NCBI GenBank assembly: GCA_940337035.1
Contig: CALNHX010000286.1
Span: 186,001 to 250,000 of the forward strand
Length of the DNA: 64,000 bases
Source of the DNA: Agriotes lineatus
Lineage: Eukaryota; Arthropoda; Insecta; Coleoptera; Elateridae
Reading direction: 5' to 3'
Both the position numbers and the translations under genes were made by a program. Position 1 is the first letter of the stretch, and each line of letters begins with the position of its first letter. Positions 35,286 through 47,576 of this stretch are shown piece by piece. A model generated the notes under the pieces. The model was not told where the DNA came from and ran no database searches. It saw nothing but the letters and a program-made list of their open reading frames with translations.

Positions 35286-36699
35286 TCCTAATACCCTTAG
35301 AGATGTTTCTCTTTAGCTGTCTTAACTCCTCTGAATGTATGCTTTCATCCTTTGTTATCACCTTGCTTTCCTGTATTAAGCTTCTGGAATGCGGGCTTAA
35401 CTTACTTTCTTTCCTTGATTTTGGTGCACGGTAACATTCGTTAAAAATGAAAATTTTGCTATGTAAAACATCAAATGTGTCTCAGACATAAATTTGACTA
35501 AAAATTGTCTCATCCAAAATATTTTCCATTATTAGTATCTTAGCTTGGTTACTAAAGCTAAGCTATCAGCATACATCAGGCAGTAGCAGTTATTACGATA
35601 TAAACTGGTCATTAAGACACTTAACTATTCTGAAAAGCAACGCTCGCCCCAATTGTGCCCCCACAGGCTGTTGTCCGGCTAAGAACTCAGTGGGAGGGGG
35701 GTCTGTTTCGACTCGGCACAGCTTAGGGACAGATGCTCCTACTTGGGGTGTTCGTTACGTTAAAAAAATAAGAACAATAAACGGGCGTCAAGGAAATTGG
35801 AGTTTAGTACCTACTCAAATTAAGGTGCAATTGGCCAAAATCCGAAACCCAACTGCTGTTACTTCGTTTCGGTGCACCTGGGAGACACTCCACAACTGTA
35901 GAAAGTTTCACCTACCTTTGGTAATCTCCCTGCGATTGCTTGGACACTGTACAATAAAAGTATACAAAACACAAGAACGGAGGTTCATATACATGTAAAT
36001 AAACACAAATAAATAAGGCACATAGAGTAATTTAAACAAATATGGTCTACTGACTCTAAGTAGGCACACAAATATTGACATGCTTTATATCAGGGCTGTA
36101 ATAGGGTTTAGTAAACATTTAAAAACAGTTATTTAAAGCACATCAATACAATACAAATTTAGGTCTGTACTTTAGTTCATGCCGCTACAATACCTAACGC
36201 TTCCCTAAAGTTGAAGCGGGCGGCACAATTCTAGCAACATATGACGTAATTCAAATACGACGTTAAATCAATGTTTCTTAAAACGCTGCACTTTTAGTCA
36301 AAAATTACCATAAAAGTAAAAGTTTACAGTACCTGTCAGTAGCGCCTAGCAATGCAGTATGGAATTACGACAGTGGGAAATGTCTCCCCGTGGAGTTGAT
36401 TTCGTTGCTGCTCGACGACGTGAACAACTCGAGTGAAAGAGAATGGCAGGGGTGGTCTTCAGGTTCCTAGGTCTGGTGTGCAGAAGAATCCTTGCTGTGC
36501 AAGACTTGGGAATGGGTCATTACGACGGGTCAATGATGGCCTACCCTGTATATCTGTTTGGAGCATGCTCTCACTTTAAATTCGCTTCCAATAGCGTTAT
36601 ATTGGCACACAACGGCACTGTTTCAACCAGAGCGCTAAGCAGTCCTATTACGCGGCCCACCAAAAACGAAGGCTCACCCCTTAAACAAGGGTTTCCACA
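35286..36699. other. No recognisable gene
   Basis: Includes GC-richer patches at about 35640-35720 and 36340-36660 with open stretches (35690-35998 and 36443-36775), but no family, domain or splice structure is recognised. Confidence 0.4.
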
Positions 36700-36747
36700 G
36701 GCACCTTCTTCTTCTTATAGTCCTTCTCCTATAGGAGGTTGGCTATC

Positions 36748-37245
36748 CAGGGTGCCTACTAATATACAATTTTAAAATTACAGGAATTCAAGCACCATTT
36801 TAGTAAAATTCCAGGTATTTTCACACTACTCTGCCATATTTTTGTTAGCTTCACGCAAGGTGTGGTTGTCAACTTGTCATGAAAAGACAGAACATTACAC
36901 CAGAAACACCATGCGCGTGCTTCGGGTCTTGTTAAGTCACACGATAGCTGCTTGACATAAATTGAACTTACTAATATTACGTACGATGATATCACTTTTA
37001 TATCTGTTTACGTCTTACGCGTAAGATGTAAATGAGCAAAATGGTTGCCCGGTCAAATGTGAATCACTTGATTTTTTAAATTTTATATGTTACGGGAAAC
37101 ATTTTTTTTTCAAATTCGAAATCACAAATTGATAAAATTTTAAATGTTATAGAAATTCCAGGAGGATAAAGAAATTCAAGGAATTCCAGGGCCAGTTTTG
37201 ACATTTCAGGAGATTTCCAGGAATTCCAGGTTGGTAGACACCCTG
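36748..37245. mobile_element. Small DNA transposon nested in LINE 3' end
   Basis: Termini CAGGGTGCCTACTAA and the inverted TTGGTAGACACCCTG enclose 498 bp. CTATC is present on both sides (36743-36747 and 37246-37250). Removing it restores ggaggttggctatcatcat, a phrase typical of insect LINE 3' ends. Internal words ggaattcc and ttccagg recur. The superfamily is hAT-like by the ends, but the duplication I can see is only 5 bp. Confidence 0.65.
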
Positions 37246-37419
37246 CTATCATCATTGTTATACGTATTTTGTTGACGGCCGCTCGGAATAATTCGGTGCT
37301 GCTGCAGTTAAACCAATCTCATAGATTTTTTAGCCATAATATCTACCACCTGCCAACATTCCTTTTTCCTTGTATTGTGAGTTGGAGTAGTGCATATTTG
37401 GAATTTCTGATTATATGAC

Positions 37420-38465
37420 CTAAATACTCAATTTTTCTTTTATTGTGAATATAACCTCACATTCTTTATTCATTCTCTCAAGAACCTCTCTATTACTGAT
37501 TCTATCGACCCAAGCTATATGCCACATTCTGCGGTAACACCACATTTCAAATGCTTGTATTTTATCCAAATGTTTTTTCTTAAGGGTCCAAGTTTCTACA
37601 CCATAGAGTGAGATGGAAAACACGTAGCATCGAAGCATCCGCATCCGAAATATATATATATCTCCTGTTTGTTCTAACCAAGTTTCAAGATATTTGTGGG
37701 TCTGTACTTATACAATGATGGCGTTTGCGATTCTTAAATTTCCTTGATTCTGTATGGACTTTGTAATTACCATCTATTTGGTCTTATCGAGATTTATTTT
37801 CAATCCGTAATTATTACAGTTGTCATTCAATTTTTCAAGCAAGTGTTGTAAGTCTATGAGATTGTTTGTTAGCAGAATTGTGTCTGCGTATCTCACATTA
37901 TTGACTGTTTCACCGTTTATGACAATTTCCGCTGATTCTTCATCCATAGCTTCTCTAAATGGCTTCGCTGTACATGTTAAATAGAAGCGGAGACAAAATG
38001 CATCCCTGTCTCACTCCACGACGTATCTTGATTTCTTCAGTCGTTTCTCTTTTTTACTTTTATATTGGCAGTTTGTCGCCAATATAAGTTACAAATTATT
38101 CTCACATCTCTCATGTCGATGTTCTTGACAAGGAGAAGCTGTTGTAATTTTCCATGTCTCACATTATCGAATGCCTTTTGGAAGTCCATGAAGCATGCAT
38201 ACACAACTTGGTTCATATCTAAACAGCGTTGGCAAAGTACATTAACCCCAAAGGGAGCCTCTCTTGTTCCAAGGCCTGCCCAGAAACCAAATTGGGTATT
38301 GCTTATATCTTCTTCCAGGTTTTTATATATTCTCTTGTGAATAATCTTTACGAACAGTTATAATGTATGACTCATGAGTGCAATTGTTCGGTAGTCTTCG
38401 CATTCTTTTGCATTAGCTTTCTTGGAGATCAGTACACAGGCACCGACTAACCACTTTTGAAGTGT
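37420..38465 (-). pseudogene. LINE reverse transcriptase pseudogene
   Basis: Minus-strand fragments in shifting frames include CVLISKKANAKECEDYRTIA near the left of the protein, FGFWAG, the palm motif YACFMDFQKAFDNVRHGKL (about 38210-38155) and, at the end, the open 37644-37420 frame with ISLYGVETWTLKKKHLDKIQ and the YRRMW helix. These match the class of RTE-like LINEs common in insects. Frameshifts occur throughout. YADD and GVRQG strings are eroded in the 37860-38040 stretch. Confidence 0.7.
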
Positions 38466-41401
38466 TAACGTCAGATGAAAAATGGAAGTTCGTGACGACT
38501 CCTATTCAGCTTCACTATTTCAAAATTTCTACTTGCCCGGCGAAGACCGAAGTCTCCGCCGGCGGGGCAAGGAAAACACCACTTGTTGGCTTCTTGAGGT
38601 TGAATCTCACAAAACGCGGGCTGCACACGACGGGGGAGGGGAGCCGGAAGAAGACTTTCTTTCTAATCTACAGGATAACATACGCGAGACGTCAAGTCGT
38701 TCAACATGTTTTCGCTCACAAAGGGGAACCACAGGTAAGCAAGAGCCGACTCTCTGGTGTCAAGAAGCAATTAAAAACACGTTAAGGCAAATCGCGTCAC
38801 CCGGACGGGGAAACAGAGCTAAATTTAGATTGAGCATATGTACTTGAATTGATGGTAAAATGAGCTGGGAGACGCTAATATTCACAACGAACGGAATCGG
38901 GTCTTAAAACCTTACTGAACTGTTAATTTGGGCGTGGTTGAACCAGGATAAGCAACAAAAATGAAAGCTAATGTGGAAAAATTGCAGAAAGCGCTAGATG
39001 CGAAAATTGTCCTTACACAGTATCTAGTACCAATCGTTTTATTTTACCTTTCTTTACGAAATGTTCTTGACTAATGTTAAATACTGGAGCCTCAACCCAT
39101 TGCTTGCTATTAATTTGTAAGTTTACCCTGTGCACAATTTCATTTAGTTACTCCACCAACCCGACCTGGCGAAAGCCATAGTACTCATCCAGTATTTTTT
39201 GTTGTATATCAACAAATAAACAGTTTTTTGTCACTCGAAAAAAAGCAGTCTAAATACATAGGCATATCATATATAACTTATAAAATATTTTCATAAAATG
39301 TAGATCAATAAAACTAAAAAAGGTACAATTTATATTTCTTATAATTTATTACAATACATAGATATAAATAACTACAATAAATCAAATATATAAAAAAAAT
39401 TAAAAGTAGACATGGCACTTAATTTTAGCTAATTATGTGATTTTTACAGCTATTCAAACTGCACTCACAATTGTATTCGATAACATTTGTCATAATTGTT
39501 CCTAATACACATAACCACACATAAAAACTGTGCCTGGAAAAGACAAATTAACGCCCTAGAGCACATTTGGATCTAAGTGTAAGGAAGTGAGCATGTGTGT
39601 ACATATGTGCGTCGTAAAATTAAAATTGCAATGTAAATTACACATTCATTGTTCACATTTAAATACCCATACTTGCTCACTTCTTCTATGTGTATGTGCT
39701 TAAATCTGAAGTACTTTATTAATCACAATGCCGTAACAATACAATTTGTGCAAAATATTTCCTTAAAACAGTAGTAGAGGTACAATAACAATATGGGGGT
39801 TCTATTTAAATTTACTGAAGTGTTTTAGTGACACGAGTCACTCAATTATTTTGTAATTTGAGGTATAAAAAATATATTGTAACCATAACAATATAATAAT
39901 AATTCTCACTTAACTTATGTCCCTTTCTATTTGTTGAGTCTAAGGGTATATTTTATTCTAACACATTATTAAAGTAATAAGTCATTTATTTTAAATAACG
40001 TAGTTATAAACAAAGAAATTGTGTGCCGTCTCTATGTAATACATTTTAAATGTTTCTTGTTCATTACAGGTATTGAGTATTTCTTTCACTAATAGTAGTT
40101 TACGTAACAAGTCCGGAAAGACAATCTTTACAGCATGTGTAGGGAAATTTCAGGCCAATGCCGATGGTGAGCCCTGAAAGACTACAAGTCCTGTAAAGGG
40201 CGTTTCCGTATGAGTTACGTACAACACTTTATATCCTCTTGACTTGTTAAACGGTCATTACTTTCGTCTGAACTGACTCGGTAAATGAGTCTTTACAGGC
40301 CAGGTGCCTGTAAAGTGTTACTGTCGTTTGAACTGACCTGTAAGTCTTTACAGGCCAGGTTGTTATTTGCTAAAAAGAAAATAATATATATTTCACAGCA
40401 CGGCGGTTCAGGAATTGTCTAGTAGTGTAGCAAATTTTCGCCAGCTAGTTCCTGAGCAGGAAAGGAGGGGGGGGGGGGGGTATCCGGAAGCGCCACTCGT
40501 TGGAGACGGTCAAAACCAGAAAACCTACAGGTGGCGGTTGTAAGTTCCTAAACCACTTAGCTGTTTCATAAAAATAATAAGACAGAAAACAATATAACTT
40601 GAAATAACTTAATTATTTATTTACAGTATGTACACACATACAATTTTGTAAATATGGTAGTCAATAGTGTTAAATGGGTTGTCTATATTACGTGGTCACA
40701 TGGTCTTCAATTCATTTTGATGACTCTGTATATAAATATTAATTAATTAATCAACTTGCACCCCTATACAACTATTCTTTTGTTGTAACAGTAACAATCT
40801 GCAATCTGTTCCAGTTCCACTCAAGAAACAACCAAGACGTGCTCCTTTTTACAAATTGATTCGTATTTCACTATTTGTTTTATTTAAAATGCTCTGTTTT
40901 TTATTTTATAATTTCTATGTAGGTTGAGTGGCAAACAATGGTGTTGATCATTTTGCTTTACCTATGAGACAGTGTTCCTAAAAGTAACATCTATTTTTGG
41001 AAATATGGGACAAAGTTGCTCCAGTTCCATACACATAATAGTGACAAAGGTACAGTTCGGCAAATAACAGTACGTCTTTACATTATAGTAACAATTTCAA
41101 TACCAAACTAAGAAAAGGTTTCTATTTTTATTGAATATTGAGCAGAACATTAGCAGAAGCTTGCATGTCATGTTATGGAATTGAATTTTAACCCAAATCA
41201 TATTGGTCTCCTTAGCAACCTACATTAATTAAATTACCTAATACTACAAACCGGTCTTCTTGCAAATTTTCCTGTTAAAAAAATCAATTTTACTTTTCCA
41301 TTACTTTAATAGCTACTGTTGGACTTTACTCTCTCAAGAGAAGCATACAAGTTCTTACAAAATATACGTTCTTGCACCATTTTCTAAAACATTAAACGTT
41401 A
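38466..41401. other. No confirmed gene; short repeats
   Basis: 38460-38850 is GC-richer and holds two overlapping open frames (107 and 121 codons) with no recognised family, plus an inverted repeat cttgcccggcg (38532) to cgccggcggggcaag (38557). At about 40255-40370 a unit of about 62 bp with gaactgac and gagtctttacaggccagg or gtctttacaggccagg occurs twice. A run of about 15 G lies near 40471-40485. The rest is AT-rich and featureless. Confidence 0.45.
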
Positions 41402-43870
41402 TAGGGTAACGGTACCTGTAACGGACACTTTTTGTATGACAGTAGCAAAAATAAGAGAATTATACAGTGACTCTAGGTAGGTGAAATATCCACTAGGTCA
41501 TTTGCTGTCATATTCCTTAAACGTTAGTGGCTAACTATACATATATGTGACAAATTAAAATGTTTGACCACTACTAACATCCAATAATATTAAGTGAGCT
41601 GGTCTTGGTCATAGAGAAGAAGTTATCGAAGCAGTTACCAAAATCAGTATGAGTAAAAAATCTGAAGCTCGTGAATTTAATGTTCCTCATGGCACCCTTG
41701 TTCGAAAATTGTCGATGCCTACTGTTCATCGCAGAAAAAAAGGGCCCAGCAACAGAGTTGTCCGAAACAGAAGAAAAAATGATAGGGTACTATGGCTAGG
41801 AAAGGTTTTCCAGTTCACAGACAAGATCTTCTTTTATCAGTTAAAGTTAAATAGGTGATTGAGGAAACAGGATGAAAATCAAAATATTTATTAAAAGAAA
41901 CACCAGGCTGTTCCTAGTTTGAAAGATTCTTAAGAAGACAACCAAAGATTAAACAAAGATATGCTGAGTCGGTGACTAAAGCTTGAAACGTGGTTTGATG
42001 AAGTTTTGAGTTTTTTAGAAGAAGAAAATTATACTATAATAAATGATCCAAGTCGAATATTCAATGAAGACGAGGTAGAGTTTTCCTTATGCCAAAAAAG
42101 TTGGAAGGTCCTAGGACCTGCAGAAAATAAAGAAGATTTCTATGCAAGTCACATCTGAATAAGAGCAAATAACTGTTATGGCCACATTCTCAGTCAGCAA
42201 ATGGTAAATATGTTCCGCCCATGTTAATATTTCCGTAATTCCTTGGCCTATAGCTGAATTGGAGTGGATGACATCAGCTGTATTCTATGAATACATAGCA
42301 ACTCATTCATTCATTCAAAAACTAGTCATTCTTTTTGTTGATGGTCATCGATCACATCTGACCAAGGAAGTCAAGAACTATGTGATGAAAATGGTTGTTG
42401 GCAGATGTTCCAGTATTTAAACCTCTTAAACGTGGTTGGGCAACAGAAGTGAGAAACTGCAAATTTGACGATTACCCAAAAGACGAGACGTGGTACAATT
42501 TTAAGATGTTTTTGCTTCTCAAAACGCTTTTCAAAATGGCTTTAGGAAAAGCGGTTTATATCCATTTGATGAACAAAATGTGGACTACTCCAAATGTATA
42601 ACCAATAGAAAGACTGTAATTGAAAATAGCAAGAAAAATATTAACTCAAACGCCACAAACAACGAACACAAAAATGCTATAGAAATTTTAGAAAATAAAA
42701 TTGAGAAAACGTATGCGACCGTAGAAAACTGGTCTGGAGATATGTTGTTTTAAACTGTACAATGCTAGGCAGCAATTAAAATTGAAAATGCAAATTCTGA
42801 GAATCCGGTGGACGTATCTGAAGAAACTTCAATGTAAACAATAAGCAAATAAAAACCTAGAATCTCCTGAAAACAGTGAAATACCTGCTATAAGTCATAA
42901 TTATCCAGTTGCTGGTCCATCCTGAAAAAGGAAATATTTGTAATTATGAAGAAAAGGAAAATCGGGGGTATAAAATCCCTACTTTTTTAAAGAAATGTTT
43001 GGTGTTCCTTTGAACTCCAGATAAAAAAATTGAAGCTCCAACACAGAGAAGGCAACATTTTCCTGTTGTTGTTTTAAGTGCAAAGCATAGAGAATTCTAT
43101 GAACCAAAATTGCTAAGAAGAAAAAACAAAGAATGGCAAAATAACTTCTCATAACACCTAGCACTGTTAATGGGGAAAGTACCTCTAAATCAGACATGAA
43201 CGTTAGATATAAAGATGAAGATCTTGATCTTAGTTAACCGACAAATCTGACTTTATCCATTGGACAACATGTTATTGTTAAATACGAGGAAATTTTTTAT
43301 CCAGGTAAATGTTCATGTATATCCTTGTTGAGTAGCAGAGAATAAAAACATATATAAAATTCATACCCTGCATATATCATACTATAATACATAAAACTCT
43401 CATTTTTCTATTTCCTGCAGGAATAATTCTGAAGCAGCAGACGTCCGAACAATGGTTAGTGAGGGTATTAACTCTTGGAAATGGCTATTAAAAGATATAA
43501 GCTTTATTATTTTAAGGAAGATATTGCTTGTACTATTCAAGGACCCCAAGTAATAGCGGACAGTGCAATGTATCTGAGAAAGACAAATATCATTAAAACA
43601 TAATTTAAGCACAGTTTCCATTACTTGCTTATAGAATGTCCACTACACACATTCCTGTATCCACTACTGGCACATTTGCTAAACTTTAAAAAATAATATC
43701 TTAAGATTTTTTAAAATTATGACAACTACTGGATCTTGTAGTGATATCTACAGAAAGATTCGTTTAAATGAACTAGCTACACATTTATTTACAATAACTT
43801 GCGACATTATTTAAAAATGATCAAAGATGAAACTTTCCTAAAGGTGTTCCTTACTGGTACCGTTACCCTA
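41402..43870 (+). mobile_element. Pogo/Tigger-type DNA transposon, decayed
   Basis: Terminal repeats GGGTAACGGTACC at the left (from 41404) and its complement at the right (to 43868) are both flanked by TA. The interior encodes a pogo-type transposase in broken frames on the plus strand. Length (about 2.47 kb), TA duplication and a DDE_1-type protein together define the family. Confidence 0.85.
41621..43580 (+). pseudogene. Pogo-type (DDE_1) transposase pseudogene
   Basis: Order of remnants: a Psq/CENP-B-like helix-turn-helix (KKSEAREFNVPHGTLVRKL, about 41650-41706); the catalytic-core start FNEDEVEFSLC with the first acidic residue replaced in context (about 42060); MTSAVFYEYIATHS; the second acidic site in ILFVDGHRSHLT (about 42325-42360); VPVFKPLKRGW (about 42405); and at the end VIVKYEEIFYPG (about 43270), apparently spliced at GTAAATG (about 43304) to a last exon around GINSWKW (about 43465). 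Stops and shifts are frequent, so no protein can be made. Confidence 0.8.
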
Positions 43871-44922
43871 TCCAGTTACAAGAGCTGATATCAGTAATTA
43901 ATTTAAATAATTTTTGATAATAATTTAGAAATTAATTCTAAATGTGCTCGATACAGAAATGTTTTGGCAACTTTACAGTTCGGGGCACGACACTCCACGG
44001 AAGAGTTTGGCTTGTGATTTGACAGGTGAGGACCATCGTTAGCTTTAGCGCTAATATACTAATAGTATAACGTACATTTTATTTCGTACAGTGTCCCACT
44101 GTTTAATCTAGTCACCTTACCTATAACTTAAGTAATTTAAATACTTCGGTCTGGTAAATACATCATTACAGTACTGGATTTGGTAAGCTGTCATATCAAC
44201 CACTTACCAGATTTCACACCCTACTAGTTGAGCATTTTAAACAATAAAAGTGACACGGTATGAAACAAACAATATTGCAATGGTTACTCAATTTTCTAAG
44301 TAGAGATGGATTAATGATATTTGCCATCTTATTAAGCCATACTTTGATTCCTCAATTAAATTTTATGAACCTCAATCCTGAATGTTTTTTATATTTAATA
44401 CATTTTGGTAGAATATGTCTACAGAGATGGATGTACGAACAGCTACTAATAAAGCAAGGAAAACTCACGAAAAAATAATCATATTCAATCTAAAGCACAT
44501 TTATAGCATTTTATAGGAACAATACTAGAGCTCCATTTGTTATTTCTACTGCACATAGCTTCACAACATAATCTTTATATGCTGTTTTCTAAGTACTCCT
44601 GGAATTCAAATGATACAACTCTTTTTTAACATTAGGGCACATCAGTTGAAGTTTTAGTAGGTAAATTATTGACGACAATTACTGTTTCCTTTTTGTTCAG
44701 TTCTTTATTGCTCATATTTACCTTGTTCAACTAACTTTCTGCATTAATGTAGTACGAAAATCATATTGGCACAGCACTTTACAACAGCAAAGTTGTAAAA
44801 ACGTCACTTAAATTGCTATATTCAGAATGATATGGTGGGTTGCAGCACTTACAATGTTCCTACTCCACAGCCTTCGAACGGTTTATAAAATACTAAAGAC
44901 AACTATTATAAAACCCCATTAA
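43871..44922. other. No recognisable gene
   Basis: AT-rich flank between the pogo element and the geranylgeranyltransferase stop codon. Contains the probable 3' untranslated part of that gene just above 44800, but no polyadenylation site was assigned. Confidence 0.4.
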
Positions 44923-45610
44923 CTATGCCCATTGTTGTTGCACATCTTTCAAATGCTCATAGGCACGGTACGTAATGTTCAATGCGGGCACGACTTCCCT
45001 CAAGGTGTTTTCCCCCATTAAGCTCAAACCTGCCAAGCCAAGGTACGTATGCAGCGGGTCAGACATGCTGTCGACCCATTTTGAAAACCCGCCAACAATG
45101 TCGTTCTGAGTGGCCAGCACGTACGAACGGTTTTGTTCAAAGTCAGAAAGATCGAAAGAGCCTAGAATTTTCAGGGCGGCGCCGATCCAGAATGAGTAGC
45201 AGGTGTCCACAGGCTTGTTAGGCCGTCCTTGAAAGCCGTCAAGTTGCCGGCTCAGCAACCAGCGCCGCAATCCCGCCAGTTGGTCTGCATTTAGGCTGTG
45301 CAACCGATTGCAAAGGGCTAAGGTGGCAAGGGCGCAGTAAGTTGAGCCTCCGTGCGACTCTAATTCGGGCCCTTGACCTATTCCATAATCATACGACTGC
45401 AATAATAGATTTTAGAATTGGCTTCTCCGGGCACGGGGTAACTTACAATGCTTTTGATGATGAAATTGACTGCTCGCTCAATGTCCATTCCTGACCAGTC
45501 GTTTAAAAGGTAGCAAATATTTGCAGCAATGAAGAGAAAGCGCATGTCGTTTTCTGTACCATCTTTGGCACCAGTGAAACAGCCATCCGGCAGCTGGAGG
45601 GTTCGCAAAC
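44923..45610 (-). CDS. PGGT1B: Geranylgeranyltransferase type I beta subunit, last two exons
   Basis: Two minus-strand exons, 45610-45447 and 45396-44923, are joined across a 50 bp intron with GTAAGT and TTGCAG borders. They encode the C-terminal half of the alpha-alpha barrel beta subunit: TLQLPDGCF, ENDMRFLFIA, GLESHGG-type ESHGGSTYCALATL, GRPNKPVDTCYSFW, GGFSKW and LHTYLGLAGLSLMGE. The zinc ligands expected in the family are visible: Asp and Cys in DTCYSFW and His in LHTYLG. The enzyme attaches geranylgeranyl to CaaX proteins such as Rho GTPases in the cytosol, with a shared alpha subunit. The upstream exons were not found, so the first half lies beyond a long, transposon-filled intron or outside the window. 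Confidence 0.93.
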
Positions 45611-47576
45611 CTAAGAAATCATGGTTACAATGAGACTAAATGTGTTAAAATAGGCAAAGATAACTTACAATATAATTCTACAGAACCTTAAACTTGCAGG
45701 ACCAGCATTAAATTAATTATAAATTGTTTGAAACTGTACACTTTACTTAAAGATGTTTTTATGAATAATTTTGATATATTGTTGATATGGATACAGGGGT
45801 ATAAAAATCAGTTTAAATATAATTAAAAGATTACAGTAATTAAATATTATAAAGATCAATTTGAATATGAATTGGGTATTTAAATTATTAATATGCATTT
45901 AGTAATGCAAGAAAATAGAATTTATAATTTAATAATATGAGGCTGATTGAGAAACAGAAGTATTTTAACTTAATGTAATATGTAAATATGAAATTGGAAA
46001 ATGACGACAAATACTTCTTCGAGGTAGACTATTATACATAGTGGGTTGAAATCAAAATAAAGCTTTTATAGAGTGTTGGATGGAAAAAATAAGCAATATC
46101 GTTAAGGAGTTTGTTTTTATAATTTGATATAACAAATTTGAAAATAAAATGATGTAACCGATTTTTGTAAATAGAAATTATTATATAAACCCTGTTTTAA
46201 AATGTTTAAATATGTATGAAGTATAAAGGGGTTGCAGTTTAATATAAAATATGCGAATGGTGTACAAGAAATAAAATAAATATTAAAAGTAAGAAGGTGA
46301 GCAAACTAAATGGAGGAAGACAAAGAATATGGTGAGAATATTTAACTAAAGCAGTGCTACTCTACAGAAGAAAATAAAAAGAAATAGTGAATTAAGTTTA
46401 TCGTGGAATTACATTTGACATTCTGCGTCGATTGAGTTGGATTACAACGAGCTATTTACACGGAAAAAGAGTCGCAGGGAAGTCGTTGGCAGAGTGAGCA
46501 TGTTTATGGAGCTTGTCAATTGAGGTCTGGTGTCTTGTCCTTGGTCGGGATTCTTGGTGCTGAGCTGTGGCGTACTTCAGGTTTGGTTTGAATATTGAAG
46601 AGAAACAACTACTACTGGGGTCTGTTTGGATCCATGCTATGAGGGAACTACGTGGGCTGATTTCTGAGGCAAACTAGTTTTCCTGGGTTAATACGAATCC
46701 TAATTCTGAGCAGTGACAGTTTGGTTGTCAGTGGAGGTCTTCACCGTGGTTTTGAGTGGAGCGGTTGTTATCAGTAGCAGAGTAGGACGAATTGGTTTCT
46801 GCCGAGGACAGTGATAAGTTCAAATAAAAGGAAATGAGTTTAGGTATTAAATAAGAACTAAAATAAAATAAAGATTAAAAGTGAATTAATTATTAAGGAA
46901 GTACTTACTATTTGAGATTGTCATACAACTAATGTAACGATCAAGTATTTGTGATTGAATTTTCAAAGTTGGTTTGACGTACCACTTGACAGAAGTTTTT
47001 TTGAATTGTCATAATTAAAATCGGAACATCACATTTCAGAATAAGCAATCTAGATAAAAGGAATTCACTCTGATTTTCAGGAGCTAGCCGGAAAAAAATA
47101 ATTTTGAATATTGAAATTAAATAAATAGGATAATTTAAATTGACTAAAATTTAATTATAAACATAAACTTACAGGTAAAAGACAACGTGGAGCCTTAACC
47201 TTATCATATTTATGGCGGCCAAAAAACGTGGGGCAAACTGTGATTGTTAGAAATTTTAAATTAATAAACCATGTTGTTAGTCGACATATATATATCGATC
47301 CAACGTGGGGGTAGTAAAAATCAGCTTGAATAAAACTTATTAGAGGGGCACAACTGTAAATAAACTTAGCACTATTTGAAAACAGTTCAAATATCACTGA
47401 AAACTCAAAGTTAATTCTTAATTTAAAAAACAATTAACCAGAAGACACCACTAATGATTAAATAAAGGTGGTAAGCAGGTTTATTGTTAATAATTGTAGG
47501 ACAGAATAAATAGTTTCATATGTTGATAAAAGGTCATAATAATGGTAAACACGTATTGAGTTAATATTTAAATAAA
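45611..47576. other. PGGT1B intron; gypsy-like leader candidate
   Basis: AT-rich. Between about 47185 and 47310 the word aacgtgg(a/g)g occurs three times (acaacgtggagcc, aaaacgtggggc, ccaacgtgggggtag). The middle one lies in tggcggccaaaaaacgtggg, which resembles the primer-binding region of many insect gypsy elements. It sits 360 bp before the gag-like frame. No LTR pair could be identified. Confidence 0.3.

Larger units (their letters stand above)
36700..38465 (-). mobile_element. LINE 3' half (RTE/BovB-like), interrupted
   Basis: Read on the minus strand, reverse transcriptase runs from about 38465 down to 37420. A 3' untranslated tail crosses the small insertion at 36748-37245 and continues into ggaggttggctatc and the tcttcttc-type terminus at about 36704. 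The 5' part is missing. Confidence 0.7.

Noticed and set aside
36443..36775. 110-codon plus-strand frame
   Set aside because: Its end runs through a LINE 3' tail and into a transposon end.
38462..38847. Two overlapping GC-rich frames of 107 and 121 codons
   Set aside because: No family, no splice context, and both frames stay open over the same bases, which indicates composition rather than coding.
40465..40490. Poly-G run as a regulatory element
   Set aside because: A single homopolymer of about 15 G is more likely a simple repeat or sequencing/assembly-sensitive site.
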